DNA of 64,000 nt from Stenopsyche tienmushanensis (lineage: Eukaryota > Arthropoda > Insecta > Trichoptera > Stenopsychidae). Positions 45,334 to 56,538 of the stretch are shown piece after piece. Numbering within the stretch: the stretch's first letter is position 1; every line of letters begins with the position of its first letter. The stretch covers positions 124,001 through 188,000 of the forward strand of contig WACJ01000327.1 in NCBI GenBank assembly GCA_008973525.1, written 5' to 3'. The translations under genes and the position numbers were made by a program. The notes under the pieces were generated by a model. It was not told where the DNA came from. It was given only the letters and a program-made list of their open reading frames with translations, and did not search any database.

Positions 45334-46801
45334 ATAGGAAAATAAATTTGATAATAATACAGGGTGCGACAGGGAAACTACCTTATTTTAAAAATGAATA
45401 ATACAAACAGTATAGGAGATATCGGTATAATTATTTTTTCCATGTTACAGAGAGACTTTTAATTTTTTAATTCATATTTGAATAACTTCTTAAACCCATC
45501 CCATGAGTATTGATGTTTTATCTCAAAAAAATAATTAAAAATAGGGTTTTTGCAATCCAGAATGTTAAAAAATAAGAAAAACGTATATGACTTTGATCAT
45601 AATTTTGGACATTTTGCATGTGGTAAGAAATAATTTTACCAGTTAAAAATAAAAATATTCAAAGCCCCTAATATTTCTTTAAAATAATGTATCTAGAGAT
45701 TGTTTTCACTGACGATGTCCGTTTAAATATATAATGTCGTTGTTACTTTAAAAAAAAATCATGTTGAATTTTATATGCCACTATAATAAACGGTTCTCTT
45801 TTGTATCGAGGTGTATGCGTTGGTGAAATATAATATATTGTATTAATATTTTTCACATTGAGTCAAAAGCGTCGGTTGATTGATGACTTGACTGAAATGT
45901 CGATCAACTCTGACGGTTAATTATTAATTAACGTACAACACCAGCGAGTGATTAAGATTTCAGATCCACCGATATATTTACACATAATATCGATCGGATC
46001 GACAGTCGATCAGACGTGCAGCAACAGCACGTCGGCTAAATCAAATGTGCACTTTTTAATTTGCAGTTTGTCGTTTTTGTTTGTTGTTGTTGTTTCGGGC
46101 GACCTTAGGAATTAATGTTACACGGTCGGGTCACGAAAAAAATTAACACGAATAAATTCCGATAATTTAGACAGTTGATCGACATTCAATTAAAAAGTAC
46201 AATTCGCTTTTTTTCGACATCGGCTCTCTTTGCTTTCGCGCCGATGGACACATGCAAGATGGAATTTGGTCACTTTTTCCAAACGCGTGCCTATTGCTCC
46301 ACACACTATAGCGTTCGTGTACAAAAAAATATCAATGTTAATGTATTATCGATCAAAAAACTTGAATAAAATTAATTGATCGCTAAGAGATTTTCTTTGA
46401 ACACTTAAATGCTATATATTGATACCGTTTCATTTTGTAATCACTGCCAATAGGCTAGAACAAAACTAAAATGGATAATTTTTTGTGCCTCTTGATAACG
46501 CTTTAAAATAATTTATCAAAGGTTTCGACCTATTTACATTCTATTTAGAAAATACTTTTGATAGCCTACACAAATAAAATCAAATTAAAAATATTTTAGA
46601 ACTTGTATTCATACACTCAACCATAAAATAACCCAATTAAACAAGGTTTCTGTATATTGACTCCAAAATTAAACTATCCGAGAGATTTTTAGAGAGGAGA
46701 GAATTAATCAGTCAAAATTGATCAATCAATCAAATTAATCAAAAAAAATATTATTTACAATTTTTTTTTATAAATTTCCTCTAATTTTACTTTTTTTTTT
46801 T
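45334..46801. other. non-coding DNA with candidate regulatory island 45890-46330
   Basis: 45361 starts with an ACAGGGTGCGACAGGG motif like DNA-element ends. 45890-46330 is single-copy here and has TTAATTATTAATTAA, several CGATC/GATCG motifs and a GTTGTTGTTGTT run, suggestive of regulatory DNA. No gene recognised. Confidence 0.35.
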
Positions 46802-46980
46802 TTGAGGTGGCTTTTAGCGATCCCTTTTTTATGGTATCATTACCAACCATTTTGACATGGTTTTTCATGGCATATATATGTTTTTAAAAATGTGGTTGCC
46901 AGCCACATCTCCTGTGGGATTCGAACCCGAGATGATCGGGTTACGAGTCCAACCGCTTAACGCGGGACTACCTACAGGTA
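46802..46980 (-). mobile_element. tRNA-derived SINE, copy 5 (most complete)
   Basis: On the minus strand: CTGTAGGTAGTCCCGCG, TTAAGCGGTTGGACTCGTAA (tRNA A box to anticodon-like region), CATCTCGGGTTCGAATCC (intact B box), CACAGGAGATGTGGCTGGC, ACCACATTTTTAAAAACATA, then AAAAACCATGTCAAAATGG and TTTTAGCCACCTC-type sense reversed to GCTAAAAGCCACCTC. It finishes in a poly(A) run (T run at 46791-46801 on the plus strand). A pol III promoter from a tRNA, an unrelated body and an A-rich tail define a tRNA-derived SINE. Confidence 0.85.
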
Positions 46981-47332
46981 CAATTTTACTTGAGTTCTTC
47001 AATTGCAAAAGTCAAAAATTTATTATTCAGATTTATTTAGGATATCATTAGCACATTTACTCCCTTGAAAATCATGACCTAAACAGGTTATCGTTTTTTT
47101 ATAGCCACCAGTTGCTCCAAATTATTTAACTGCCAATGAATCTTCCATTCAATTAAACACGATTATTTTATTTGTGGTATACCCGGGCAACCGTTGTTAT
47201 CGGTCGTGATTTTGTGTGCTCCGCTCATCTGCTCTGTTTTTGAGTAAATAGTGATTTTCGCGTCAATATCTATATCGGACTGTGTCGGCAACCGTTTTTT
47301 GTGGCACCCTGTGAAAGCGCGACGCCTGAAAC
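46981..47332. other. non-coding DNA
   Basis: No gene or repeat identified. Confidence 0.3.
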
Positions 47333-47643
47333 CGATTATTAATAGCCTTTTCGGCAATATTATCGATGTACATTTGCATCTTATCAAGTTGGCTTTTGTT
47401 TTTAATTATTTGAATTTTTGAAAAATCGAATTCCACGAGTTGTACACGGTAAATATACTATTAGGGCTTGTGCGAGTACTCCTCGCAGTCGGTTGTATTG
47501 TTAGTGTCCCAACAGTGTGTAATCGCAGTAAAAAAAAAAACGGATAATTAATAGCCTTTTCGGCAACATTATCGATGTACATTTGTATCGTACCAAGTTG
47601 GCTTTTGTTTTTATTTATTTGAATTTTGAAAAAAATCGAAAAT
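47333..47643 (+). repeat. local direct duplication, unit about 100 bp
   Basis: 47333-47433 and 47541-47643 share TAATAGCCTTTTCGGCAA, ATTATCGATGTACATTTG and CAAGTTGGCTTTTGTTTTT in the same order, about 208 bp apart, with scattered differences. The spacer is unrelated. Confidence 0.85.
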
Positions 47644-48354
47644 CGTATAATTTTAATTTATTAATTTACTTTTATATTATTATAATTGATTCATACGCTC
47701 TGACGAAACGCCGACTACACTTATATGTAAAATTCGCGAGTGACACCGAAAAACATTGTTTTTGTGCATATTACATCTGCACAAAAAAATGGAACATCTC
47801 ATCCGCATTACTTGAGATGAACTGACAATAACGCAAGTAAGACATAAAAATCCAAGCTTTCAAGGTAAGTGAATTAACAAATACTCGCACACATCAGCTT
47901 TCTATTGTCACATAAACGTGGGAACACTGGGACCAGAAGACAAACCTGCACAACTAGACTCGCGGTCCGACCGCCAAAGTGCTGTTTCGACTGCTCCCAT
48001 AATACAGTCTTGACTGTGGAGCCATTTGATTTTTTTGATGTGGACCTGACTAGTTGATATTACTTGATACGTTACTTTAACCTATTTGTTTGTTCCAGTT
48101 CTGTCTATTTTTTTTTCCAGTTTGCTCCCAGTCTGACCAATTAAATATTGTTTGATTGTGCCCAGTTGACACTAAACGCCGAAGTTCGAATACTTTGATG
48201 CGACATAATTACCCTTTGCTAATACAATTTGACTAATACTTCTTTGAGGCCTAACGACATCTGACTACTCCTAACTACTATGCTTATACGATTTTATGTA
48301 TTTTAATTATTGGCCACTTTACTTATACGTATTTACAGAGTAAATACTTAAATA
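47644..48354. other. A+T-rich DNA
   Basis: Contains many CTAATAC/CTACT motifs at 48200-48420, possibly part of the retroelement that follows. No gene recognised. Confidence 0.3.
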
Positions 48355-49167
48355 CTCTTTTAACAGCAAGCTAATACTTAGTTTAACTACTATTCACTGC
48401 TACTTTTACAAATCAAGACTTGCTTATCACTCGCTATTCGTTACATAGTCGATCCTACCCAAAAATATGGAGCATGATGAACCGTATCGGTTCGGAACCA
48501 AGATTTTTTAGGAACAGAACAAGGACAAGAAGAACATCAAAGAGACGGCCTCGAAGAGATGCATATGAGGAACTTCACTTTGCAACGTAAACAAAATTGT
48601 CTTCCGTTGACTTCTATATCGTTTTGTAATCGCCGAACTGAGAGGGGCAACCTGAAATGATGGCGAAACCACTCAGTTTCGAATTCGCTCGGGTAAGTTG
48701 TACGGTGACGGGGAGACACCCTCAGTTGGTGTAGGAGCGAATCCGAGATGCACTCAAGCGTCACGTCTGTCTTCACCCTACCCCGGCAACGCCCTAGCGA
48801 GGAAAGGGGGGACTGGACTCCTTGTACTCCAGAAAGCCCTTTTCAGTAGAGTCAAAAAGGTCGTCTAGAGTAGTTTTCCACCATCTCCTATGAAAACTAC
48901 TCAGTCTTTACAAACCTTCCACATTCCTTATCGAGACGATTGCGAAAGCGTTCGTCAATACGTTCACTCAGGATACCCGTTGGGTGAACGTTCGAAACAA
49001 AACTCGGTGGTAATGCTACCTTCAATATCGAGCGAACGAGGAGGTGAATGTATGATACAGACGAAATGGATGTAACCCCTTCCTGTGAATGGATATTGAA
49101 GAGGCCCATAGTTCTGCAGTGGACTGTTAGTGGCTGCACTATGATGATGATGATGATGATTTTATTT
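48355..49167 (+). mobile_element. retroelement with (ATG)n tail, copy C (longest)
   Basis: From TTTTAACAGCAAGCTAATAC to (ATG)n at 49140-49160. It aligns along nearly its whole length with 60428-61153 (for example GAATTCGCTCGGGTAAGTTG, GAGACACC, AGGTCGTCTAGAGTAGTTTT and ACTCAGTCTTTACAAACC), and at its 3' part with copies A and B. No long coding frame or reverse transcriptase; this is 3' non-coding or tail sequence of a non-LTR-type element, or a non-autonomous relative. The 5' end is only approximate. Confidence 0.72.
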
Positions 49168-49252
49168 GTAGACAAGCCCTTCGCTTTTAAAAACATTATT
49201 TAGGCAGGATGGTTGTGGCAAAGATTAAATTCATTATAACCTTTTATAAAAA
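49168..49252. other. spacer
   Basis: Nothing recognised. Confidence 0.3.
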
Positions 49253-49370
49253 AATTGCCATATATTATTAAATAATTAACAATAAATTTTAAAGACATTC
49301 TTTTAACATTATATCTGCTAAAAATCAACAAATTTTGAGCGTCTCTATTGAAATAGCTTGAATTACTTCA
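49253..49370 (+). repeat. interspersed repeat, family H, copy 2
   Basis: Relative of 5483-5600 in the same orientation. Confidence 0.6.
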
Positions 49371-49889
49371 TAAAGCTCGTAAATTGCATATTTATCTGAC
49401 ATTTAACACTAGTTTTATCGATTATCTAAGTGAAACTTGTATGGTATTTTTCTATTTTAAGATTCAGGTTCCGAAATTTAAAAAAAAATCGATTAAGATC
49501 TAAAAATTATATATTAGTATAAACCAGTTGATGACGTAAAAAAACATATCAAAAAAGTAAATCAGGTAATTTTATTCAAATTTAGCTTCCTAATCAATAA
49601 ATTTTGTATGGAATCTTCCAATTTGTATTAAAATTTTAGACATTCATCAAATATTTTAAGAACTAAATACGATTTATCAACGGAAGACGATATTATAGGA
49701 AATGTCTATGAAAATATTACTATAAAAACCATTAAAATTTTGGGTCAATTTCAAGAATCTTATTGTAAAAGTCGCTATTCAAACACAAGATAATGAAAAA
49801 GCTACATCTATATATTTTAATTTTATAGCGTATTTTCTGTTAAAAAGTGTGTTAATTCTAATAACTCTAATAACTTAGTTGTATATTAA
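49371..49889. other. A+T-rich DNA
   Basis: Nothing recognised. Confidence 0.35.
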
Positions 49890-50060
49890 TAGTAGATGTT
49901 GTAGAACACGGCGCTACATACAAATCCACTGCGTCGCATCTACTGTACTACTATTTTATTATATATTACACAACTTCATCTATAAGCTGACAATTTCCGC
50001 TAACAAATGAAAGAGAGCAATGCATAAAATAGACGTTTTCCTAGGATACAAGAAGTTAAA
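49890..50060 (+). repeat. interspersed repeat, family F, copy 3
   Basis: Relative of 43960-44160 and 31604-31690 (TATATTACACAAC, AAGCTGACAATTTCCGCTAA, GCAATGCATAAAAT). Confidence 0.6.
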
Positions 50061-50179
50061 AATGTTAATTGTTTCATTTTTCTATTTTAATATTAATTTT
50101 ATCAATGTCATCAAATCGACGGATGAAGAAAAATTCAGAGTTTCTTCAAAAATATTTTTTTTTAAATCGATTTTAACTA

Positions 50180-50755
50180 CAGTAGAACTTCGACTATCCG
50201 GTATAAAGTAGTCCGGATAACGAAAAATCTGGATAATCGAAATAAATCATAATTGACAGAGAAAGACACGGAAACTATGAATCATTTTTATTCGTATAGA
50301 TTTACATCAAGTATCAACTTTTGCTTAAAGCTCACTCTTCTTTTAGAAGCTGACAAATCGCGAATATTTTTAAGATATATATGTTGTCCTGATTTACATT
50401 CTTTTTGCTTCTCAAGCCATTTCATGGTGACATCTAAACACCGAAAAGCTTCAGAATGTGTTGGACCAATATCAAAGTCTTCTGGATTTTGCTTTTCTAA
50501 GGCAGATATTTCTTCAATTATTTCCTCATCATTCAAAATTTGAAATCCAGGATATTTTACATCGCAATTTAACCAGTAGGTTACATCTTCTTCTTCTTCA
50601 AATATTAAAATTAGTAAACTTCGTAATATGCAATCCATTGCGTACGTGAGCAAAAACGGACACAATTCTCCACGTGCAAATCAGCAAACTGTATTTTATA
50701 CATTTAATAATCGAAAATCCGGATAATCGAGGTCCGGATAATGGAGGTTTTACTG
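50180..50755 (-). mobile_element. pogo/Tigger element, deleted, both ends present
   Basis: Left end CAGTAGAACTTCGACTATCC and the reverse complement of the right end (CAGTAAAACCTCCATTATCC) match well. Subterminal CCGGATAATCGA motifs are repeated on both sides. TA flanks both ends (50178-50179, 50756-50757). The CAGTA...ATTATCCGG end type is classic for pogo/Tigger. At 576 bp it keeps only the last part of the transposase gene. Confidence 0.92.
50288..50665 (-). pseudogene. pogo/Tigger transposase C-terminus
   Basis: Minus-strand open reading of 125 codons with EEEEDVTYWLNCDVKYPGFQ, ILNDEEIIEEISA, THSEAFRCLDVTMKWLEKQK and KNIRDLSASKRR. The acidic W-x-x-x-D-x-x-x-P-G-[FY]-Q...NDEEI segment and the following H-x-E-A-x-x-x-[FL]-D...W-[LM]-E-[QK]-Q helix pair are the standard C-terminal region of Tigger/jerky-type transposases. 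It lies downstream of the DDE catalytic domain, which is deleted here. No ATG opens the frame at its start (first in-frame ATG is inside). The frame is uninterrupted, so the copy is less decayed than most others in the window. Confidence 0.85.
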
Positions 50756-51009
50756 TAGTTGTAAAATTTAAGCAGGAAGATATGCATATCATTTTTATTC
50801 CGGCAAATAAAAATTCAAGTACATTCATTAAAAAAAAACACTTATATGTATAAGATATAAAATAATTAATAAAACCTTCCGAATGTGTCATCATCCCTTG
50901 GCCTAAACGCTCACCCCTGCATTAATATTCTGAGGATAATTTCATTTTTTTACATGGCCATAGTCTATTGAACTACCTGTATGAAACACTTTTCAAAAAC
51001 CATTATATA
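50756..51009. other. A+T-rich spacer
   Basis: Nothing recognised. Confidence 0.3.
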
Positions 51010-51545
51010 TCTCTTCTCGAGAAATGTGTAAAATCGAGAATCCTCATCTCTTAAGAAATGTTTATTGTATAAAACTTTGTATTAATATTTTTGATGTAAA
51101 TACGACTATACCTGCATATGAGTGAATTTCTGCCAAAATGAATTCTGTTTGAAAGGTTTTATTAGGGTTCTAGATATGACAAAATAATGTAAACATTTTT
51201 TTTAACTTTCCAAATCGTCTTATCTTTGTTTAAGAAACAAAAAAGATGCACTCTGGGCATTTTCATTTTACCATAAAAATATTCACACTTTCTCAAAAAT
51301 TCGAAAGACTCTAATAAAGAGGTTATACGACGATAACGATTTCAATAAATTATACTTATATTTTATAATGATTTTTAGAATACATTTGCAATATTGTACT
51401 GTTTAGCATACATTTTTTTTGTTTATAAAATTTTTCGAGAGCTCTCGAGAATACTCGAGAAATTTGAGAAATGAAATAGAGAGTTCTAAATTCTCGAGAA
51501 ATTAAAATCATCGAGCAAAAGAATTCCTATTCACATCTATGTTAA
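51010..51545. repeat. two CTCGAGA-rich ends, probable hAT MITE remnants
   Basis: TTCTCGAGAAATGTGTAAAA leads to ATCGAGAATCCTCATCTC at about 51015-51053. TTCTCGAGAAATTAAAATCA leads to CGAGCAAAAGAATTCCTATT at about 51491-51530. Further CTCTCGAGAA and CTCGAGAAAT copies lie at 51437-51470. The layout (short palindromic motif repeated close to a GAATTCCTA-type end) parallels the CCCGGGAT arrays of the hAT elements at 39-42 kb, but with a different motif. Confidence 0.45.
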
Positions 51546-53113
51546 ATATTAGTCCAATCAAAATTTAGACATCACGAGCTCGAAGATCTGTAAAGTTAAA
51601 AAATTTTACGATTAACTTTATGAATTTATAAAAATATAATTGCATTTATATTTTTTTGCTCAAAAAAATATAAATGCGTGTGGTGTATAAGGAGTTATTT
51701 AGAATAACGTCAATTTGAATGGCGAAGGTGATGAGAGGGACAGACTACGTTTATTTACATTCGAATGCAATAAACCCTTTTTAGCATTCATAGAAAGAGA
51801 CAGTATTATAATCACAAATGAGAAGTGTTCTACTGACACAATTTTCTCATTGGTTAGAAAGGGAATTATGCAACTAATGAGCTAACCTAATGGCGAATGG
51901 CAGAAAGTTAACTCCTACAAACACCAATCACGAGGCCTTCTATGCTAAAGAGCCAATGACACGTTCTCCAACTGAGGGAGACGTGTTCTTTCATTTTTTA
52001 TATTTAAGCGAATATATTACCAGCAAGTAGTTGTCCGCCTTAGACGTAAGACCTATCTGCAATTTACTCATGTCGACTGACGGACGAAGGAAAAATTATT
52101 GAATAGCGATTTCATTTTGTTCTTTGAAAAATCGCACAAATTTATTCAACTCAAGCGGCGTTTAATGTTGAACCAACAGCGTTACGCTGTAGAGGAATTT
52201 CCACAAAAAAAAATCATGACATTGTAAGGCAATAATTCTCATATTTCATCTTCGAATTCATTATGATACATTGGGGGATCGACTGAGAATGTTCCGGATC
52301 AGATCTGATGATGAATGGTCTTCTGTCTGCGGCGGCAGTTTTTGATACCGAATTTATTAATTAATCGGATCATCATTCATCTGAGACACGTGGTCTGACT
52401 TTTAAGCGTAAACCACACCTCATGCGGAACATTATAAACAAACACTTAAATTATATGAAAATTATTCAATTATTGGACTGACAACTTCTTTTATAATAGC
52501 ATATTTTGCATGTATTAAATTCGCTTAGGCAAACTTGAACAAAAGCAAAAAGACAGCTGATATTAACAGTATCTTCATCCATATCATCATCGAATAAATC
52601 TACTCAGAATTATATAAAATCCTTGCCAAATTATTTTAATTTGCTTGGCGATTAAAATATTTTTGATTATAAGGGCGTGCCACATGAAGATTCGGAATTT
52701 CAGTTAGAAAAATGATGAATTGTCGTAAAATCATAAATATTCATCGGAAATCGCATATATTTTACCATATCTACCATATTTGGCAGACTTTTGCCTGTTA
52801 AAATACTTTTGAAATAACAATTTTAATTCTCATTGGCAAATGATTATTGAAGATAATGAAAATTATTTTGATCGAATTTATTATGTTTCGTAAACGTTAT
52901 GGGCATTTTAATTTTCATCTACAAATTCCGAACGTACATATGGCATGACTTAATATAAATAATTTGAATACCATTGACGTATTACACTGGATTTTTCTTG
53001 TGAGAGTTTCAATTCAATTTTAGAATGCGAAAAATATTTTAATCGTGTCAATAATCATATTGTTTGTGTTGAAACAAGTTTAACTTAATTTCTTTATCCT
53101 GAAAAAGTAAATA
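51546..53113. other. non-coding DNA with a promoter-like segment at 51.8-52.0 kb
   Basis: 51710-52080 is single-copy here, less A+T-rich and carries CCAAT and TATA-like motifs (separate entry). The rest, 52080-53110, is A+T-rich, with no downstream coding frame of useful length. Confidence 0.35.
51849..52010 (+). promoter_or_regulatory. possible promoter: three CCAAT-type boxes and a TATA-like box
   Basis: ATTGGT at 51849-51854 and CCAAT at 51924-51928 and 51953-51957 precede TATATTTAAG at 51999-52008. The spacing (about 45 bp from the last CCAAT to the TATA-like box) is normal for animal promoters. No clear initiator or open frame follows: an ATG near 52069 opens only 10 codons. Chance occurrence in A+T-rich DNA is quite possible. 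Confidence 0.25.
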
Positions 53114-53781
53114 CAATTGGGCCTATTTTTATGCGGATCTTTTTATGCGATTTTGAAGTTATGCGATTTTGAAAAATAATAGAACCTATCCCTCGTTTTT
53201 CTATAGAGGGCAAAGCTTTTTTTATGCGAATGCGCATAAAATATTCTAAAATCAACAGAGAATGAGTCATTGACAAACCTGAAGTTTGGTATAAGTTTTT
53301 AATTTTGGACTGAATAAATAATGTTTCATGTGTGGTATCTCAGATAACTCCACACACTTTAAATTCTTGTTGGATACTTTTTCTCAAAATGATATCGATG
53401 AATTGTTTGAGGATACTCACTCGCTTGTGGGTAGCGAAGAAGCAGAAGACGATAATGAAGTGAAAGAAAACTCCTGCCCCATTTATTGTAAAAATTATAT
53501 ACAAAACCTATTAAACATTGCAATTAATTATAAAATCTATTTATTGTACATGACTCAAATTCTGAACGAGTTTTCAAATTCCAACGCGAGCTTAAAAATT
53601 GCATGTCTCCATATCACAAACTGCGTAAAAAAATATTTTTAATGCGATTTTTGGTACATTCTATCATATTGATTTGAAGTTATGCGGTTTTTAAAAATGT
53701 GGTTCAAATTTTTTTTTGTGCGAATTTTTTTTATGCGATTTCCCGTGGAACGTATCTATCGCATAAAAACAGACGCAAGTG
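53114..53781 (+). mobile_element. pogo/Tigger-type element, deleted, both ends present
   Basis: The left end CAATTGGGCCTATTTTTATG and the reverse complement of the right end (CACTTGCGTCTGTTTTTATG) align. TA flanks both (53112-53113, 53782-53783). TTATGCGATTTT-type motifs are repeated near both ends. The first bases CAATYGGGCCT are shared with the Tigger element at 41208, so the two families are related. At 668 bp it retains only a short coding piece. Confidence 0.8.
53328..53642 (+). pseudogene. probable Tigger transposase C-terminal fragment
   Basis: A 104-codon ATG-led frame lies inside the element. It contains FSQNDIDELFEDTHSLVGSE and EAEDDNEV, an acidic stretch like those near the end of Tigger transposases, then a less typical tail (LNEFSNSNASLKIACLHITN). 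No DDE motif. The call depends mainly on its position between matching pogo/Tigger-type ends. The frame is open, but the protein would lack DNA-binding and catalytic parts, so it is not a functional transposase. Confidence 0.5.
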
Positions 53782-56538
53782 TATTTAAATAATTAATTAA
53801 GACCATATTTGACTAAAAAAAATTAAAGCGATATAAAAAAATATAATGTATTCTGTAACTACGTTTGTTCTTTATTTAGGATGAATTTTTTGAGTTAATA
53901 TGGTGATTTTAGCTGACAAAATAAGAATAATTGCTAAAATGAATTGTTCAACATATTCAAATTCTATAAATGCCTGAGAAAAACGAAGTTTTGATAGCAG
54001 ATCTGCAAATAATATGTTAATATTTTAATACAAAATTATATTTGATTAATCCTTTATTAGCTTTAGAACGATCACATTCCTATCCATTTTCTAAGCTTAA
54101 ATTAAATCTAATTTAAGTAGGATTTTTAGATATGAGAAAAACTTTGCTTGATATTCAATTAATGTTGAAAATCAACCATTCATAAGTTTTTCACACCCAA
54201 GAAAGCAGGATGAATTTAGATTGAAACAATCAATAATACTGACTTTTGGTCAATAAAATCATTTTTAAACTCTAAATTCAATTGTCCCATCTTACATGTT
54301 ATAATGAATGAATGATCAATCAAAAGAATGAAGCTTTTTGCACTGAGATGATAGGATAATAAAAGCATTTTTCATATAAGAACCAAAATCAAATATACAG
54401 AATTGGTAAGATGTGGTATGTGACAATATAAAAAAAAATCACGTTTAACGTAAGATTTTGTGATAATGTAAATGGTATTTTAACAGTATTATCTTTGCTA
54501 ATTTGCCTTGATATTATAAGAATTCTTCTTTAATAACAGCAAATAATATGCTATATCTTACGGTATATTTTATAAAATTGCACAATGTTCAACAGGGAAC
54601 AACTATGTTATGGCATGATGGGTGCGGTTTGTAACACGATAAAAAGTACCTGTTTCAATATAATTTCTTTTCGGAGTTGTTTATTAAAGCACTGTCATCG
54701 TTTGTCTCAAAGAAGTAGGGTTTACGATCAAAACGAAAGCGCTTAAGAAATAGGATCCGCTCCAATTCGATGCCTACATAAAAACGATTTTAAGCCTTAA
54801 AAGACTCGAATGAATACATTTTTCATGTATGCTTTTATTCGAGGAGATCAATTAGCAAATGTTAAATCGAGATATCGGTGACTTTCATGTCGGATTTTAA
54901 ATTCAGCACAGCAACAATGTTGCGGTCGAAAAATGTCATGATACCGTCCCACTCGAGAGGTGTTGATTCGAGACATTGTCGTCCTTAAAAAAAATCAATG
55001 TAGATCGAACAAATTACGCAAAACCCCAATGGATTGAGTCCTTCGTGCAAAAGCTCGATTTTTAATCAGTTCGATCGGCCGCTAAATGGAATAAATAATA
55101 GGAGGGGTCTCCGCGATTCGGCATACCTTAATTAATATGCATTACACGTTCACCTGAAATCCTGAAGAGAGGAATTACAAGCTCGTGGTGAGAGACCTGT
55201 TGTGTTGAGGACCTCCCAGATCGTCAGTGGCTCTCGAATGCTACATGCAAAATTTGGCGATAAATCATTCCACATGAAAATCGATAAATACCCTACTTGT
55301 GGGGAAATTTCCCCAATATATAAATATGCAACCATCATTAAGGCCAAATTTAACCAAAATGGATCTCATTATCTGGTTGATTCGACATACCAGAAGGATG
55401 AATGCTTCGGTGAATTTCACAACTGATTTATATTTTTTTCGTGGCTCAAATTTATGATGCAGCAGGTATCGTCGCATGTCAAAATGTAGTAAAGTGAATT
55501 ATTCGGCTCATCAATCTCCGGACTGTGATGCCTACTAGACATTTAAAAATTGAAGTCTGATGAAGACATGCGAGATCTCTAATGTCTCTATTAAGGACAA
55601 TAATCAATTTATCTCGTAGTCTTCAAAGAGCCTCGCACGTCAAAGATTGACGTGCTCGCTATCTCAATGAAAATGATTACCCGGAATCCAAGATATCATC
55701 GCACTGGGGTAACCGAAGCTAATTTATTCCCATTTAATTCAATTTAATTTTATACCTACACTCAATTATCGGAAATCTTTACATAACACGTTTCTAGAAT
55801 ATATGATCGAAAATACGGCTCAATTGGTTCGATTATTAGTCTATTATTAACCTACTTATTCTTTCAATATACAATTTAGTTCAAAACCATTAAAATTACT
55901 TGATAGTTTTAAAATAGTTTCTTATTGGATATCTTTCATTTGAGTTTTCTATTACATTATTGATATGACAGATATCCTTCGAACTAGCAAAAGGTGTCAC
56001 CGAATAATAGATTAGTATTCAAGATTTAAAAGGATATTTTTCCATAAATAATGCTTTCATCTGCGAATAACATTAATTATTTGATCGTTGTATATAGGTC
56101 ATATATAGGGATTGCTTTTTCACTATCAATGTCATTCATTATTACCATATTATGTACTTCTCATTATGATTTTGAATCACCAAATCAAAGAAATTGATCC
56201 ATTTGACATTGAAATGTACGTCATTAAGATCATAGGTTTCCTCTTTCTATTGTAATTTTTATATGACCTACTCTAATTTCGTCTGAACAGTATTTCTTTT
56301 CAATATACTTTAATAAAATTAACTATTCAAAATTTACAGATTTGATATATTCTTTAAAACTTCAACTGGTTTATAACAGATATATAATGGCAATATTTTT
56401 TCGAATCTTAAGCATCTTTCAAGTTAAATGTGTCTTTCGATCATAAAGAATCATCTTGTTGTTGTTTGAGGAATTTTATTATTGATATCTTATTTATATC
56501 ATCCCATTGATTCACAGTATAACAGACCATTGGTAATT
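53782..56538. other. long non-coding stretch
   Basis: 53800-54640 is A+T-rich. 54680-55720 is less so and single-copy here. At 55150-55477 both strands are open for 65-74 codons, with no family resemblance. 55720-56530 is A+T-rich. No gene supported. Confidence 0.3.
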
